Below are positions 42,029 through 50,435 of a stretch of 64,000 bases of DNA, one piece after another. The stretch's first letter is position 1, and the number at the start of each line of letters is the position of its first letter. Source of the stretch: Paracoccus denitrificans (GTDB taxonomy: Bacteria > Pseudomonadota > Alphaproteobacteria > Rhodobacterales > Rhodobacteraceae); assembly GCF_900100045.1 (NCBI RefSeq), contig NZ_FNEA01000011.1:62001-126000 (forward strand), written 5' to 3'. The position numbers and the translations under genes were made by a program. Below the pieces are notes generated by a model. The model saw only the letters and a list, made by a program, of their open reading frames with translations. It did no database searches and was not told where the DNA came from.

Positions 42029-43027
42029 TTACCGCCTCCCCCTTGGTTTTCGCGACCGCCCCTTCGAACCCGTCGGAGGATCGGGCTCAAGCGGTGATCG
42101 CCCTGTATTCAGGCTCCGGAAATCCGGCACGAGGAATGGGTTCCGCCCCGCGACATCCCCGGTGCGTTCGGTATAGAACCGTGCGAAATCCCTGATGCCC
42201 AACGCCAGATGTCCGTCCGCCAGGGCGCGGGTGATCGCGCCGATGATCAGTTCGACCACGATTCCGAACTGTTCGCGCCCGGCATGGAGAAGCCGGGGCA
42301 CGAACTCCACATCCGCCAGATCCGGCGCCAGCGGCAGATCCGCAAGCCCGGCGTAGCGGGCGACCAGTTCTGCAACATCGTCGCAGGCATCGAACTCGGT
42401 CACCGGAAGAAAGCGGGTGATGAAGAAGCGGCGGGACAGTTGTGGATCCTGGGTCAGCAGATCATGCAGTTCCGGTGTCCCGCTGACGACCAGGTTGGTC
42501 GGCCAGTCCGGGATCTGCATGAGGCTCTTCAGGGCATTGATCACGCCCGCCTTCTCGACCTCCGAGCCTCGGCCACCCAATTCCTGGCCTTCATCGAGGT
42601 GGATCAGCCAGCATTTCCGCAGGTGCAGGTGAAAATTGACCAGCTCCCACATGCGCGACGCCGTGGTGTTGCTCTGGATCTGGAAAGCCAGGGCATGCAG
42701 GATCGCGCGTGCGAGGTCTTTCTGGGTGGCAGGCGTCGGCACCCGAATGGAGATCCAGCGGAACTCGCCAGATTCGGCGTCCGCAGCATCAATCCGGCGC
42801 AGGATCCGCTGGATGGCAGTGGTCTTGCCGCTGCCGGATTCCCCGATGACCGCGATCCCGCGTCCCTCGGCAGACTGTCCAAGATCCAGTTCGGCCTGGC
42901 GTTTGTCCATGATCTCGCGGAAAAGCCGCCGCACGGTTTCGTAGCCCGGATGGGCCACGAAATGCTTGCGCAGGGACACGGCGATCCGCGCGACCTGATC
43001 GGGCGCCGTGTGATGCTCATTCGTCAT
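42029..43027 (-). CDS. tnsC: TnsC/TniB-family AAA+ ATPase
   Basis: The 332-residue ATPase has Walker A G-E-S-G-S-G-K-T-T at residues 62-70, Walker B with L-I-H-L-D-E-G-Q near residue 140 and sensor 1 V-S-G-T-P near 180. TnsC forms filaments on target DNA and activates TnsB. ATG 43027 lies inside the tnsB stop region (11-base overlap) and is chosen over a 59-residue low-complexity extension. It ends one base before tniQ starts. Confidence 0.9.
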   Translation of the reverse strand: MTNEHHTAPDQVARIAVSLRKHFVAHPGYETVRRLFREIMDKRQAELDLGQSAEGRGIAVIGESGSGKTTAIQRILRRIDAADAESGEFRWISIRVPTPATQKDLARAILHALAFQIQSNTTASRMWELVNFHLHLRKCWLIHLDEGQELGGRGSEVEKAGVINALKSLMQIPDWPTNLVVSGTPELHDLLTQDPQLSRRFFITRFLPVTEFDACDDVAELVARYAGLADLPLAPDLADVEFVPRLLHAGREQFGIVVELIIGAITRALADGHLALGIRDFARFYTERTGDVAGRNPFLVPDFRSLNTGRSPLEPDPPTGSKGRSRKPRGRR

Positions 43028-45149
43028 CTTCGAACCTCCAGCCCTTGCGCGATGGCGGGGTGTCATCCGCAGGAGGGTCCTCCGGTGCGGGTGGCACCTC
43101 AGCATCATCTGCCTCGCTGCCCCCGACCTCAAACCCGCCCTGCAGCCAATCCGAGCCGGCCTGGGCCTGACCGACCGACGCAGCGGGCAGCAGGTGCAGG
43201 CCAAGACCGAGTGTCTGTTCCGCCCTGTCGATCTCCTCGGCGGTGAACGTCATCCGCCCAAGCTGCGCGGCGTTGGCCGCCTCGATGGAAAGCAAATCGA
43301 GCCGGCGCAGCCCGTCATGGAAGATTTCGGCGGAGATTGCCGCGCGTTCGCGGTTGTGATCCATGACGGTCCTGGCGAAGGCCGACCACTGGTAGAAGGA
43401 AACGCCCGAAAGCGCCCCGGACAGGTCATGGGCGGGATACCAGATTCCGCCGACCTCGACCGCGACCCAGCCAAGGTCAAGTGGATCGAACCGCAGCCGG
43501 GCCTTGTGCTGATGGCTGTGCTTGCGGGCATCGCGCAGCTGTTCGCAGGCGAAGTCCGCGCCGAACACCCGCACGCCGCGACCGGAAATGCTGCGTTCCA
43601 GCTCAATGCCGAAGATCGCCCGGCGATCCATCGCATCGACCGGGGCCGGAAGGCCATATTTGGCCACCAGCCGGTCCCAGCAATCGGCAGGGGTCTCACC
43701 CTGAAGCCCGGCGTGAGGGCGCTGGTGATAGACGTCCACGATATAGGTCACGAGCGCCGCCAGCAGGTCCTGATCGGTAAGAGAGGCTTCGGCTTCGGCA
43801 TCATAATCGCCCCGCTGCTCGGGGTTCGAGAATGTCCGCCCCCGGAATCGACTGACGAAATGCGTTGCAAAGGTCCCGAACAGGCGTTCGATGCGAGACC
43901 GGAGCTTGGCCACACCGCCGGGTGGATTGACCAGACGGGCAAGCAACCCGGCGCAGGTGATCTTGAAATCATCGCTGACGAAGGCTGAGCCCATGTCGGC
44001 TGCGACGGTCTCGGGCCGCCCACCCTGGTGCCAACCGTGACGACAGCTAAGGCCGACCGCGATAGCCGTCTTGTCAATCGTGACCGTTTCCATCGTGCGG
44101 ATGGCCGCTTCGGCACTGGTCGATCTGGACAGGGTGAGACCGACGACGCAACGCGTGGCACAGTCGATGGCGACGCAGATGACAAGGCGGATCACCTCGA
44201 GGGCCGCGATCTGCTGCGTCGTCAGCCGGTCGAGAAGACCGGCATTGGAAACCCATGCCATGAGGTCGACATCCCATTCGTCGATCTCGACCCGTTCCAT
44301 GGGCCGCAGGACCTGCACGCCATATTCGATGATCGCGAATTTCTTGTTGGCGGCATCGACACCCCACCGTTGCAGGTAGGTCTCGTAGGGGTCCATCCGC
44401 TTGATCGCGCGATAGACGGTGGAGCGGGATGGCGGCCGGAGTTCGGGCAACCCCCGCTCAGCACGGTCGCGGTTGAAATCCGCGTAGAAGTTGGTCGCGC
44501 GCTCGTGGATCTGATCGATGGTCTGGCGCAGCGGCGAGGCGTATTCCGCGATCAGCGCATCAAATGCCGCAAGCTCGCCGGGCAGCATCTGGCCTCTGCC
44601 TCCGCATCGATGCGTCTGAGGCACCAGAGCCATGATGCTGAAGCCGCTTCTTTCGTAGGCGCGTGTCCAGGTCAGCAACGTCTTGGCGCAAGGCGGCGTT
44701 CGAGAGGTTTCCATACGCCCCGCGCGCTTGAACCGTTTGCGAAAGCGCTTGCGCATATGACTTTCTACGGCAGCGATAACTGCTGGCAGAATGATGTTGA
44801 CCGAGGCCTCGTTTCGCCTGGCCAGCCCGGCCTTGATGCAGCGCAGCAACTCCTCGACGAACAATAGTCGCCACAGCGCGGTCTCTTGCTTGCCCTCGGG
44901 AAGATCTCGAAAATATTCGGGGAGTCCGTCAAGGTTGCGCTCCGCGGCTGTGCGTGCCGCCCCCTGCGGAATGTAGCGAAACCGCGGGCTGCGAAGCAGT
45001 TCCTCCAGCTCGCCATGGCTGATGCTGCGTGCAGGGTGCGGTGGCGCTGTTCCGATCAGCACGATTCCTTCGGGCTCATGCGATGCAAGCCGATATTCCA
45101 CGCCATCAAGGATGACGAGATCGAGGAGATTGATGTTGAAGTGTTTCAC
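43017..45149 (-). CDS. tnsB: TnsB/Mu-type DDE transposase
   Basis: The 710-residue transposase has N-terminal HTH segments, the catalytic triad D290 (V-E-I-D-E-W-D), D385 (V-A-A-D-M-G-S-A-F) and E421 (R-S-R-I-E-R-L-F-G) with 35 residues between the last two, and a beta-barrel Mu C-terminal domain. An acidic/proline-rich tail (last 50 residues) is probably the TnsC contact. All catalytic residues are kept. It follows tnsA by nine bases. Confidence 0.93.
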   Translation of the reverse strand: MKHFNINLLDLVILDGVEYRLASHEPEGIVLIGTAPPHPARSISHGELEELLRSPRFRYIPQGAARTAAERNLDGLPEYFRDLPEGKQETALWRLLFVEELLRCIKAGLARRNEASVNIILPAVIAAVESHMRKRFRKRFKRAGRMETSRTPPCAKTLLTWTRAYERSGFSIMALVPQTHRCGGRGQMLPGELAAFDALIAEYASPLRQTIDQIHERATNFYADFNRDRAERGLPELRPPSRSTVYRAIKRMDPYETYLQRWGVDAANKKFAIIEYGVQVLRPMERVEIDEWDVDLMAWVSNAGLLDRLTTQQIAALEVIRLVICVAIDCATRCVVGLTLSRSTSAEAAIRTMETVTIDKTAIAVGLSCRHGWHQGGRPETVAADMGSAFVSDDFKITCAGLLARLVNPPGGVAKLRSRIERLFGTFATHFVSRFRGRTFSNPEQRGDYDAEAEASLTDQDLLAALVTYIVDVYHQRPHAGLQGETPADCWDRLVAKYGLPAPVDAMDRRAIFGIELERSISGRGVRVFGADFACEQLRDARKHSHQHKARLRFDPLDLGWVAVEVGGIWYPAHDLSGALSGVSFYQWSAFARTVMDHNRERAAISAEIFHDGLRRLDLLSIEAANAAQLGRMTFTAEEIDRAEQTLGLGLHLLPAASVGQAQAGSDWLQGGFEVGGSEADDAEVPPAPEDPPADDTPPSRKGWRFEDDE

Positions 45150-45158
45150 GGCGTCCTC

Positions 45159-45686
45159 TCAGGCCAGGATCATATGGGTAAAGGCTGGAATCATCGGCGC
45201 GCCGAGTTCCCTGGCGCGCTCGATCAGGCGCGTCGTCGGGGCGTGCGGCACGACCTCTGGCCGGGGAATATCCGCATCGGTGAACAGCAAGATCCGTGTC
45301 GCGAAGGATCTGGGCAGTTGCGAGGCAATGAGCCTCAACGTGTCCTCGAAGCGGTATTTGCGGACGCGGGCCAGCGGCCGTACGGCGACGGCAAGCGCAC
45401 TACCGTCGGCCAGGTGGGCGCGAAAGTCGAAGTGATGGACGGCGGGCCTGCCCCGTGCGTCGCGGTACTGTATGACGGGCGGCTGCGCCTGAACTTCGCG
45501 AATCTCGGGGTCCGCAATCAGCTGGTCCCAGCAATGGGCTTCCAGCCCGGATTCGAGCCGACTGATGACGGGCTGGGGCAGGAATGATCGCACATCGACG
45601 ACCTGCACGCGGGCGCTCGCTTTCGAGCGCGCCGGAATGGTCCGGCTGGCGGGTGCCAGCACGGGAAAGCGGAAGAAGGGGTTCAT
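45159..45686 (-). CDS. tnsA: TnsA-like endonuclease, catalytic motif degenerate
   Basis: The 175-residue protein sits where TnsA is expected, upstream of tnsB, and has the TnsA pattern: E-S-G-L-E-A near residue 45, I-Q-Y-R-D-A-R-G-R strands, and H-H-F-D-F with D87. In active TnsA the next strand carries E/Q-x-K; here it reads A-V-A-V-R-P (residues 99-104), with Arg in place of the catalytic Lys and no Glu/Gln. If the alignment is right, the 5'-strand cut is lost and transposition would be replicative. Confidence 0.7.
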   Translation of the reverse strand: MNPFFRFPVLAPASRTIPARSKASARVQVVDVRSFLPQPVISRLESGLEAHCWDQLIADPEIREVQAQPPVIQYRDARGRPAVHHFDFRAHLADGSALAVAVRPLARVRKYRFEDTLRLIASQLPRSFATRILLFTDADIPRPEVVPHAPTTRLIERARELGAPMIPAFTHMILA

Positions 45687-45837
45687 GTCACATCCCTGGC
45701 AATAGTTTGACAGATGACCGCCCGCGAGAACGGGCGATCATGGCGGATGCAGGCACAGCGCAGCCATCGACCGAAGCGGATGGCGCCGGTCATTGACTTT
45801 GCGTGCGAGGTTTGGGATGCTTGGTTCACCGGGTGCG

Positions 45838-45856
45838 TTAGATTCGGTAAACCTAA
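45838..45856 (-). promoter_or_regulatory. operator-like dyad between the Ner-like gene and tnsA
   Basis: TTAGATT and AACCTAA (one mismatch) face each other around a five-base centre, about 150 bases upstream of the tnsA start and 42 bases after the Ner-like gene. A site for the Ner-like repressor controlling the transposase operon would fit. Confidence 0.4.
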
Positions 45857-45897
45857 GCAGGGCTCTGAAAGTTGGCGCTTTCGGAGCCTTTCGCTTT

Positions 45898-46128
45898 TTA
45901 GCTCTTCATGGTGCCCTCCTGTTCGTAGCGATCAGGCCAGATATTTTCGGGGGTGGTATCAAGCTTTTCGGCTATCGCACGCTGGATTCTCTGAGACCGT
46001 CTAAGCCCTTGCGACACAAGGCTTACCGAGGCAGGAGTTTTACCCAGTTCGCGAGCGATGTCGCTGAAGCTGGTTCCGGCCAGCCGCAAGCGTGCCCGGA
46101 TCATCTCGTGGCAAAATTCATCGTCCAT
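45898..46128 (-). CDS. Ner-like winged-helix regulator
   Basis: The 76-residue protein resembles phage Mu Ner/Nlp repressors: H-E-M-I-R-A-R-L-R-L-A-G, F-S-D-I-A-R-E-L-G-K-T-P-A-S-V-S and a terminal P-E-N-I-W-P-D-R-Y. In Mu, Ner represses the transposition genes. It is encoded 210 bases upstream of tnsA on the same strand, so it probably regulates the tns operon. An AT-rich promoter-like region lies upstream (46,190-46,270). Confidence 0.8.
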   Translation of the reverse strand: MDDEFCHEMIRARLRLAGTSFSDIARELGKTPASVSLVSQGLRRSQRIQRAIAEKLDTTPENIWPDRYEQEGTMKS

Positions 46129-46294
46129 CCCTGCACCTATACCGTGTCAGTGAGTGACCAGCACATCTAGCCCAACCGGATTATGGCAGAGAACGAATCA
46201 TTTTCCTAGCTAAAAAACTTGCTAGCGCATTGATTTCCTGATCTAATTTTTTACAGATTGTTTTTTGTTAGAACGGGGAAGCCCAGTCGCACGC

Positions 46295-46495
46295 TTAGCT
46301 TGACGGCTTGCGCTCTGTATTAAGTGCGGTTGTCAGGACATCGACGATCAACTGCTCAACTTCGTTCAGCCGCATCTGGCGTTCGTAAGCTAGGCGCTCG
46401 ACGAGCGTGGCAATGGCCGGGTCGCGCGGCCCGTACAGTGCCCAGTCCCGGATCAGGGCCGCATCAGGATGTGGGTGTGCAGATGTGATGGCCAT
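46295..46495 (-). CDS. small hypothetical protein
   Basis: The 66-residue protein is mainly helical (L-I-R-D-W-A-L-Y, L-V-E-R-L-A-Y-E-R-Q-M, V-E-Q-L-I-V-D-V-L). It has the look of a small DNA- or partner-binding protein but is not recognised. It lies upstream of the Ner-like gene on the same strand, separated by an AT-rich region. Confidence 0.5.
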   Translation of the reverse strand: MAITSAHPHPDAALIRDWALYGPRDPAIATLVERLAYERQMRLNEVEQLIVDVLTTALNTERKPSS

Positions 46496-46685
46496 AGCCC
46501 TTTAATACCCGATGTGGGCGCGTGGGTCGAGAACAAGCGCTTCTGCGTTGCCATTGCCTTCGAGGTAACAAAGCGCGAAGACAGCAACCAAATGGCGCCA
46601 AATCATGCAGCCGAGCCAAAGCTAGCACCTTCATCGCTGCCGCCGTTTCCCTCACAACCTCGCAGCAGCCACGATTCCGGCGACC

Positions 46686-46940
46686 TCAGTGCTGGCCCCT
46701 TTCGCTGAACTCAGCCTCGACCGCACCGATAAGCTCCACCATGGAAAGCCCCAGACCTTGGCACAGGCCATGAATGGTCGCCAAGCTGGGTTGATGTCGG
46801 CGGCTTTCCAGAAGTGAGACATATCGCATGCTGACCCCGGCCCTATGCGCAAGCTCCTCCTGGGACAGGCCAGCCGCAGTCCGCTGCTTACGCAGGATTT
46901 TTGCAAAGGCTTCCAGAAGGGCGTCGTCTGCGTCGGGCAT
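46686..46940 (-). CDS. XRE-family transcriptional regulator
   Basis: The 84-residue protein is a classical HTH_XRE domain: L-R-K-Q-R-T-A-A-G-L-S-Q-E-E-L-A-H-R-A-G-V, then Y-V-S-L-L-E-S-R-R-H-Q-P-S-L-A-T-I, with a short C-terminal tail. It is divergent from the secreted-protein gene at 46,994 and only 53 bases away, so it may control both promoters. Confidence 0.85.
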   Translation of the reverse strand: MPDADDALLEAFAKILRKQRTAAGLSQEELAHRAGVSMRYVSLLESRRHQPSLATIHGLCQGLGLSMVELIGAVEAEFSERGQH

Positions 46941-46993
46941 GCCGGATGCAGACGTCCAGACAGGACTTGATTCTATGAAGTATTCTATGAATT

Positions 46994-47857
46994 ATGAAGA
47001 AAACAGTGAATTTATGGAGAAGCCCTTTGCTGCCGCCCCATCGCATCCCTGCCATCGCGCTGCTCACGTTCCTTGCCGCCGCCGCTGCCGGCGCACAGTC
47101 CCTCCCGCAACAGCCCGGATATGACGCATTCCAGCATGCTGTCGTCGTTGAACCGCGCCCATATGAATTTGAGATCCTTGGCGTGAAACCCGGCATGCCG
47201 ATCGATGAGGCCGTGCGTCTGATCGAGGAACATCTTGGCAAGGAACTGTCGCCACTGGATGGCACGCTGCAGATCAGCAGTCCGGATGGGCGCACATTCC
47301 GTACGGAACTGCGCTTAGGCTATGAAACACCGGGTATCACCTTCTTCCTGCACAATCAGGATGATCAGCCCTTTGACAGCCTGAAACTTGACGTCTCGAC
47401 GCCGGCATCAGGTTCCGTGGTCACTGTCGTGCGCAGAGAGGTCAGGCTGAGCGCCAGCGATGGTCCTGACGGTGCCAGCCTGCTCGCCCAGCTGGAGGAC
47501 CTGTATGGCGAGCCCTCCGAGACCAAGGTATCCCCAGGTACGAACTCCTGGCTCTGGGCAACAGATATGGATTACAGCGACATCGCCTTTGTCGGTGGCG
47601 GTCCGGAACCACGCTATGCCTGTGTTCGCGGCCTGCCGGACAATGGGCGATACAGCTACGAGGCGCCGTTTCTGACTGGGGGACCAAACAATTGTGGCGC
47701 GACATTCGGTGTCAGTCATCGCACAAGCGCTACCACGGTCACGCTCAATTTCCGGCTGACGGATTATAAGCTGGTCGATCAGGATCGGGCAGCCGCAAAC
47801 TCTCAGGTGGACGAGAAACTGACTGCGACAGCGGCACCTTCGGATATGAAGCTGTGA
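46994..47857 (+). CDS. secreted hypothetical protein
   Basis: The 287-residue protein starts M-K-K-T-V and has a hydrophobic segment near residues 17-34 ending A-G-A-Q, typical of a signal peptide. The mature part contains an F-E-I-L-G-V-K-P-G-M-P-I-D-E-A motif, which recalls small periplasmic domains with a G-x-x-x-G-M-s-x-x-e-a turn, and two late cysteines. The function is unknown. It may be co-transcribed with the next small gene. Confidence 0.65.
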   Translation: MKKTVNLWRSPLLPPHRIPAIALLTFLAAAAAGAQSLPQQPGYDAFQHAVVVEPRPYEFEILGVKPGMPIDEAVRLIEEHLGKELSPLDGTLQISSPDGRTFRTELRLGYETPGITFFLHNQDDQPFDSLKLDVSTPASGSVVTVVRREVRLSASDGPDGASLLAQLEDLYGEPSETKVSPGTNSWLWATDMDYSDIAFVGGGPEPRYACVRGLPDNGRYSYEAPFLTGGPNNCGATFGVSHRTSATTVTLNFRLTDYKLVDQDRAAANSQVDEKLTATAAPSDMKL

Positions 47858-47871
47858 GGAGGACGATCCGG

Positions 47872-48111
47872 ATGGACGGAGGCGATGTTTTCACCGAACC
47901 TAGCGACGAGCAACTAGCGGCCCACGATGCGGAAAACCTTCAAAGCATGCTAACCTATCTTCGCGACAATCCCACTGACGATGCCGAATGTGTTCTAGAG
48001 GTCAAGGTCTCGATGTCAGCATTAGCGAAGATGCAGCTGCGCAGTATACAGGAGAAGATTTCGCTACAGGCCGTACTGAGAGAATCGCTCCGTCGGGATG
48101 GCTTGAGTTGA
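47872..48111 (+). CDS. small hypothetical protein
   Basis: The 79-residue acidic protein has no recognised domain. ATG at 47872 is chosen because GAGGAGG at 47857-47863 is nine bases upstream; an alternative GTG at 47854 overlaps the previous stop but lacks its own site. The C-terminal half (S-A-L-A-K-M-Q-L-R-S-I-Q-E-K-I-S-L-Q-A-V-L-R-E) looks like a ribbon-helix-helix or helical dimer region. Confidence 0.5.
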   Translation: MDGGDVFTEPSDEQLAAHDAENLQSMLTYLRDNPTDDAECVLEVKVSMSALAKMQLRSIQEKISLQAVLRESLRRDGLS

Positions 48112-48229
48112 TAGAGCCTACTTCGGGCTCTTACTCCCACAGTGGTGGTACGCCTGTAATAATCTGTCCGAATACGTTCTCACGATGCCAGCGCAGGTTC
48201 TCGGGATGAGGATGATTATGTGGGTCGGC

Positions 48230-48757
48230 GGGTTTCAACAGTTTACCGCCCGGCCTTATGAGGCGGTTGATTTCGGCCGCGAGCGAGAGGGTGTGGACCT
48301 GAGCAAGGTGGAGTTGACGCACCACAAGCTGACAGCGAAGGACAAGGCGGACCTGACTTTGGGCAGCGCGGCTGAAAAGCTGAAGCCCATGAGCGAATCC
48401 GGCTCGGCGGAAGTGCAAGACAAGGAAAAGGCTCTGCTGTCCGAGATCCTTGCCAGGATGAACGATCTGTTCATCGGCGTGACGGACAACGACCAGCTTT
48501 CTTATGCCATGGCGATCAAGGGCAAGCTGGTGGAGAACGAAACGCTTTCCCAGCAGGCTGGCAGCAACCAGAAGGAGCAGTTCGACAACTCGCCGTTGCT
48601 GAAAGCGGCAATCATGGATGCTGTCATCGACGCCCTGGACGCACATTCGGCCATGAGCCGACAGGCACTAGAATCTCCGACGATTCAGGCCGGGCTGAAA
48701 GCGGCACTGATGGGGCCAGGGCGGCTGTATGAAGCCCTGCGGGAACGGGCCGCGTGA
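48230..48757 (+). pseudogene. C-terminal remnant of type I restriction enzyme R subunit (hsdR)
   Basis: About 175 codons starting near Q-Q-F-T-A-R-P-Y-E-A-V-D-F match the end of HsdR proteins: V-E-L-T-H-H-K-L-T-A-K-D-K-A-D, D-K-E-K-A-L-L-S-E-I-L-A-R-M-N-D-L-F, and an R-L-Y-E-A-L-R-E end. The helicase and nuclease domains are absent. A second piece of a related gene lies at 18,981-19,135. The short frame from 48,185 to 48,230 is not part of HsdR. Confidence 0.65.
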
Positions 48758-49099
48758 CATGGTTAGAGGAGAAGATCGGCCCATTCCTGACGTTTGCTCT
48801 CGGCGATTGGTGCAGGGAATCTGCTGCAAAAGCGGCCATTCGACACTAGGCGCAGCATCTCGCTCCGCCGAATGTCCGAGAACTGGTAGTTTACTCGCTT
48901 GGTGGGAGGCAAACGATGCATCAGCGCTGGAATGATGGGCGGGCATCCTTGCTGAAGCTAGGGTGCATCGCTTAGCTACTCGGAAACGAACGAGTGACCT
49001 TGGGCAGGCGGACCCCTCGATCATGCGGTTGCCAAATCACTTCGTTTCGCGGCATAGTGCTGAACAAAAATAGAACTCGAAGGCGACAGGCATGAGGTC
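48758..49099. other. no gene recognised
   Basis: Neither strand has a plausible coding frame in these 340 bases between the hsdR remnant and the SocA-like gene. The promoter of the rightward pair at 49,100 should lie in the last 80 bases. Confidence 0.5.
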
Positions 49100-49651
49100 A
49101 TGAGTGGGCCATACGATCCGAGGGCAATCGCGAACCTCATGCTGGACGAGGCGGATCGGCGCGGCTGGAAAATCACGAACCTTGCCCTCCAGAAGCTGCT
49201 CTACTTCGCTCACGGCATACACCTAACCAAGACGAAGCGCCCGCTCGTGTCGGGCTACTTCGAGGCGTGGCAGTACGGCCCCGTGCATCCAGCCGTCTAT
49301 CGGGCGTTCAAGCCGTCAGGCTCCGCACCCATCATCAACCGGGCGGCCGCGAAAGACCCGCTCACAGGCAAGACGCGTGATCTGCCAAAGCCGACGGACC
49401 TTGAAGTCATCGACCTCGTGTCCGACGTGATGAGATCATACGGGCACCTCCCGCCTGGACGGCTGGTCGATCTGTCCCACGCGAAGGACTCGCCGTGGTC
49501 GGTGGTCGTGGACAAAGCACGAACAGATGTTGCTTTTGGGATGCGGATACCGGATGATGTGATCATCGCCCGATTCCGCCACCATAAGGTGTCGGTCGGC
49601 ACAAGTCCTCGTGCAGGAGAACCGCCTAGTGACGACGCGCCTTTTGCCTGA
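49100..49651 (+). CDS. SocA/Panacea-domain (DUF4065) protein, probable antitoxin
   Basis: The 183-residue protein has the Panacea/DUF4065 start: A-N-L-M-L-D-E-A-D, I-T-N-L-A-L-Q-K-L-L-Y-F-A-H-G, and F-E-A-W-Q-Y-G-P-V-H-P-A-V-Y. SocA of Caulobacter and many Panacea proteins act as antitoxins or adaptors for varied toxins. A GAGG site lies just upstream. The next gene overlaps its 3' end by about 23 bases, the usual layout of a toxin-antitoxin pair, and is convergent with the RT operon. Confidence 0.85.
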   Translation: MSGPYDPRAIANLMLDEADRRGWKITNLALQKLLYFAHGIHLTKTKRPLVSGYFEAWQYGPVHPAVYRAFKPSGSAPIINRAAAKDPLTGKTRDLPKPTDLEVIDLVSDVMRSYGHLPPGRLVDLSHAKDSPWSVVVDKARTDVAFGMRIPDDVIIARFRHHKVSVGTSPRAGEPPSDDAPFA

Positions 49652-50345
49652 CATTGACCTTGCGCGCATCGCGCCCCAACGCGATGACATGAAACGCAAG
49701 AGCTTGGAGCAGATGAAGGGCGGTTTCTCGACCTTCTCCTACAAGCCGGTGCGCGCTTGCTTCTCTGACATCTTCAACATCCAGCCCGACTTGGACCTAG
49801 GGTCAGCCGATCCGACGCCTTGGACTGTGATTGAGTCCGAGTTGCGGAAGCGCAGCAAGTCGGACGAGGAATTCAACTACAACCGGCGCGTTGCCCTTGG
49901 CCTGCACGACTTTGCGACTTCTGGTCGGGTCTTCGGGCGACGGCAGGAGTTCTTCCCGCTGTCGATGGGCATGGGGCAGAAAGTCACATTCTGGCTGCCG
50001 ATGATTCTCGCCATCGATGAGCAGGCAAGCGCCCTGTTTATCGAACCGCGCCGCACCAGAGGCTTAACCGCCGAAGGCCGCAGGTTCGCGTTATCGATGA
50101 TGCATGAGCGCATCCGGGCCGCTGACGAGGACTTTGCCGACGTTCGATTGACCATCGTGCAGTTTAGCGACCCGTCTGATGATCGGCGCGCGGTCAGGCT
50201 CCACACGGACGAGGGCGTTGAACTCTACTCCCGCGAGGATTTGGAGCAGATGGTGGCTTCGACCTATGAGATGTGGCGCGATGTGCTGGAAGAGCGCGAG
50301 AATAAGGCGCGGGGAAAGGCGACTGGTACTGGCCCGCTGATCTGA
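49629..50345 (+). CDS. unrecognised protein paired with the SocA-like gene, candidate toxin
   Basis: The 238-residue protein from GTG 49629 (AGGAGA at 49615-49620 provides the binding site; GTG 49611 is an alternative) has no domain I recognise. It has a central basic segment (R-K-R-S-K-S-D-E-E-F, R-R-V-A-L-G-L-H-D-F) and a mixed alpha/beta second half including I-L-A-I-D-E-Q-A-S-A-L-F and D-V-R-L-T-I-V-Q-F-S-D. Overlap with a Panacea antitoxin gene suggests it is the partner toxin. This rests on position only. Confidence 0.55.
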   Translation: MTTRLLPDIDLARIAPQRDDMKRKSLEQMKGGFSTFSYKPVRACFSDIFNIQPDLDLGSADPTPWTVIESELRKRSKSDEEFNYNRRVALGLHDFATSGRVFGRRQEFFPLSMGMGQKVTFWLPMILAIDEQASALFIEPRRTRGLTAEGRRFALSMMHERIRAADEDFADVRLTIVQFSDPSDDRRAVRLHTDEGVELYSREDLEQMVASTYEMWRDVLEERENKARGKATGTGPLI

Positions 50346-50435
50346 GGCATCATTTCAGTGCCAACCCGATCAGTCGGCTAGCGCCTTAGGCCTCGCGAGA
50401 ATAGATTGAGCGTATTCTAGGCGACTTCGCATGAG

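Noticed and set aside
40546-46128. CRISPR-associated transposon
   Set aside because: There is no cas gene and no regularly spaced repeat array anywhere in the window.
46140-46300. Right end of the Tn7-like element with TGT/ACA termini and TnsB repeats
   Set aside because: The region is AT-rich and has a CTAGC/GCTAG dyad near 46,207, but I could not find repeated 20-base sites nor a matching opposite end in the window.
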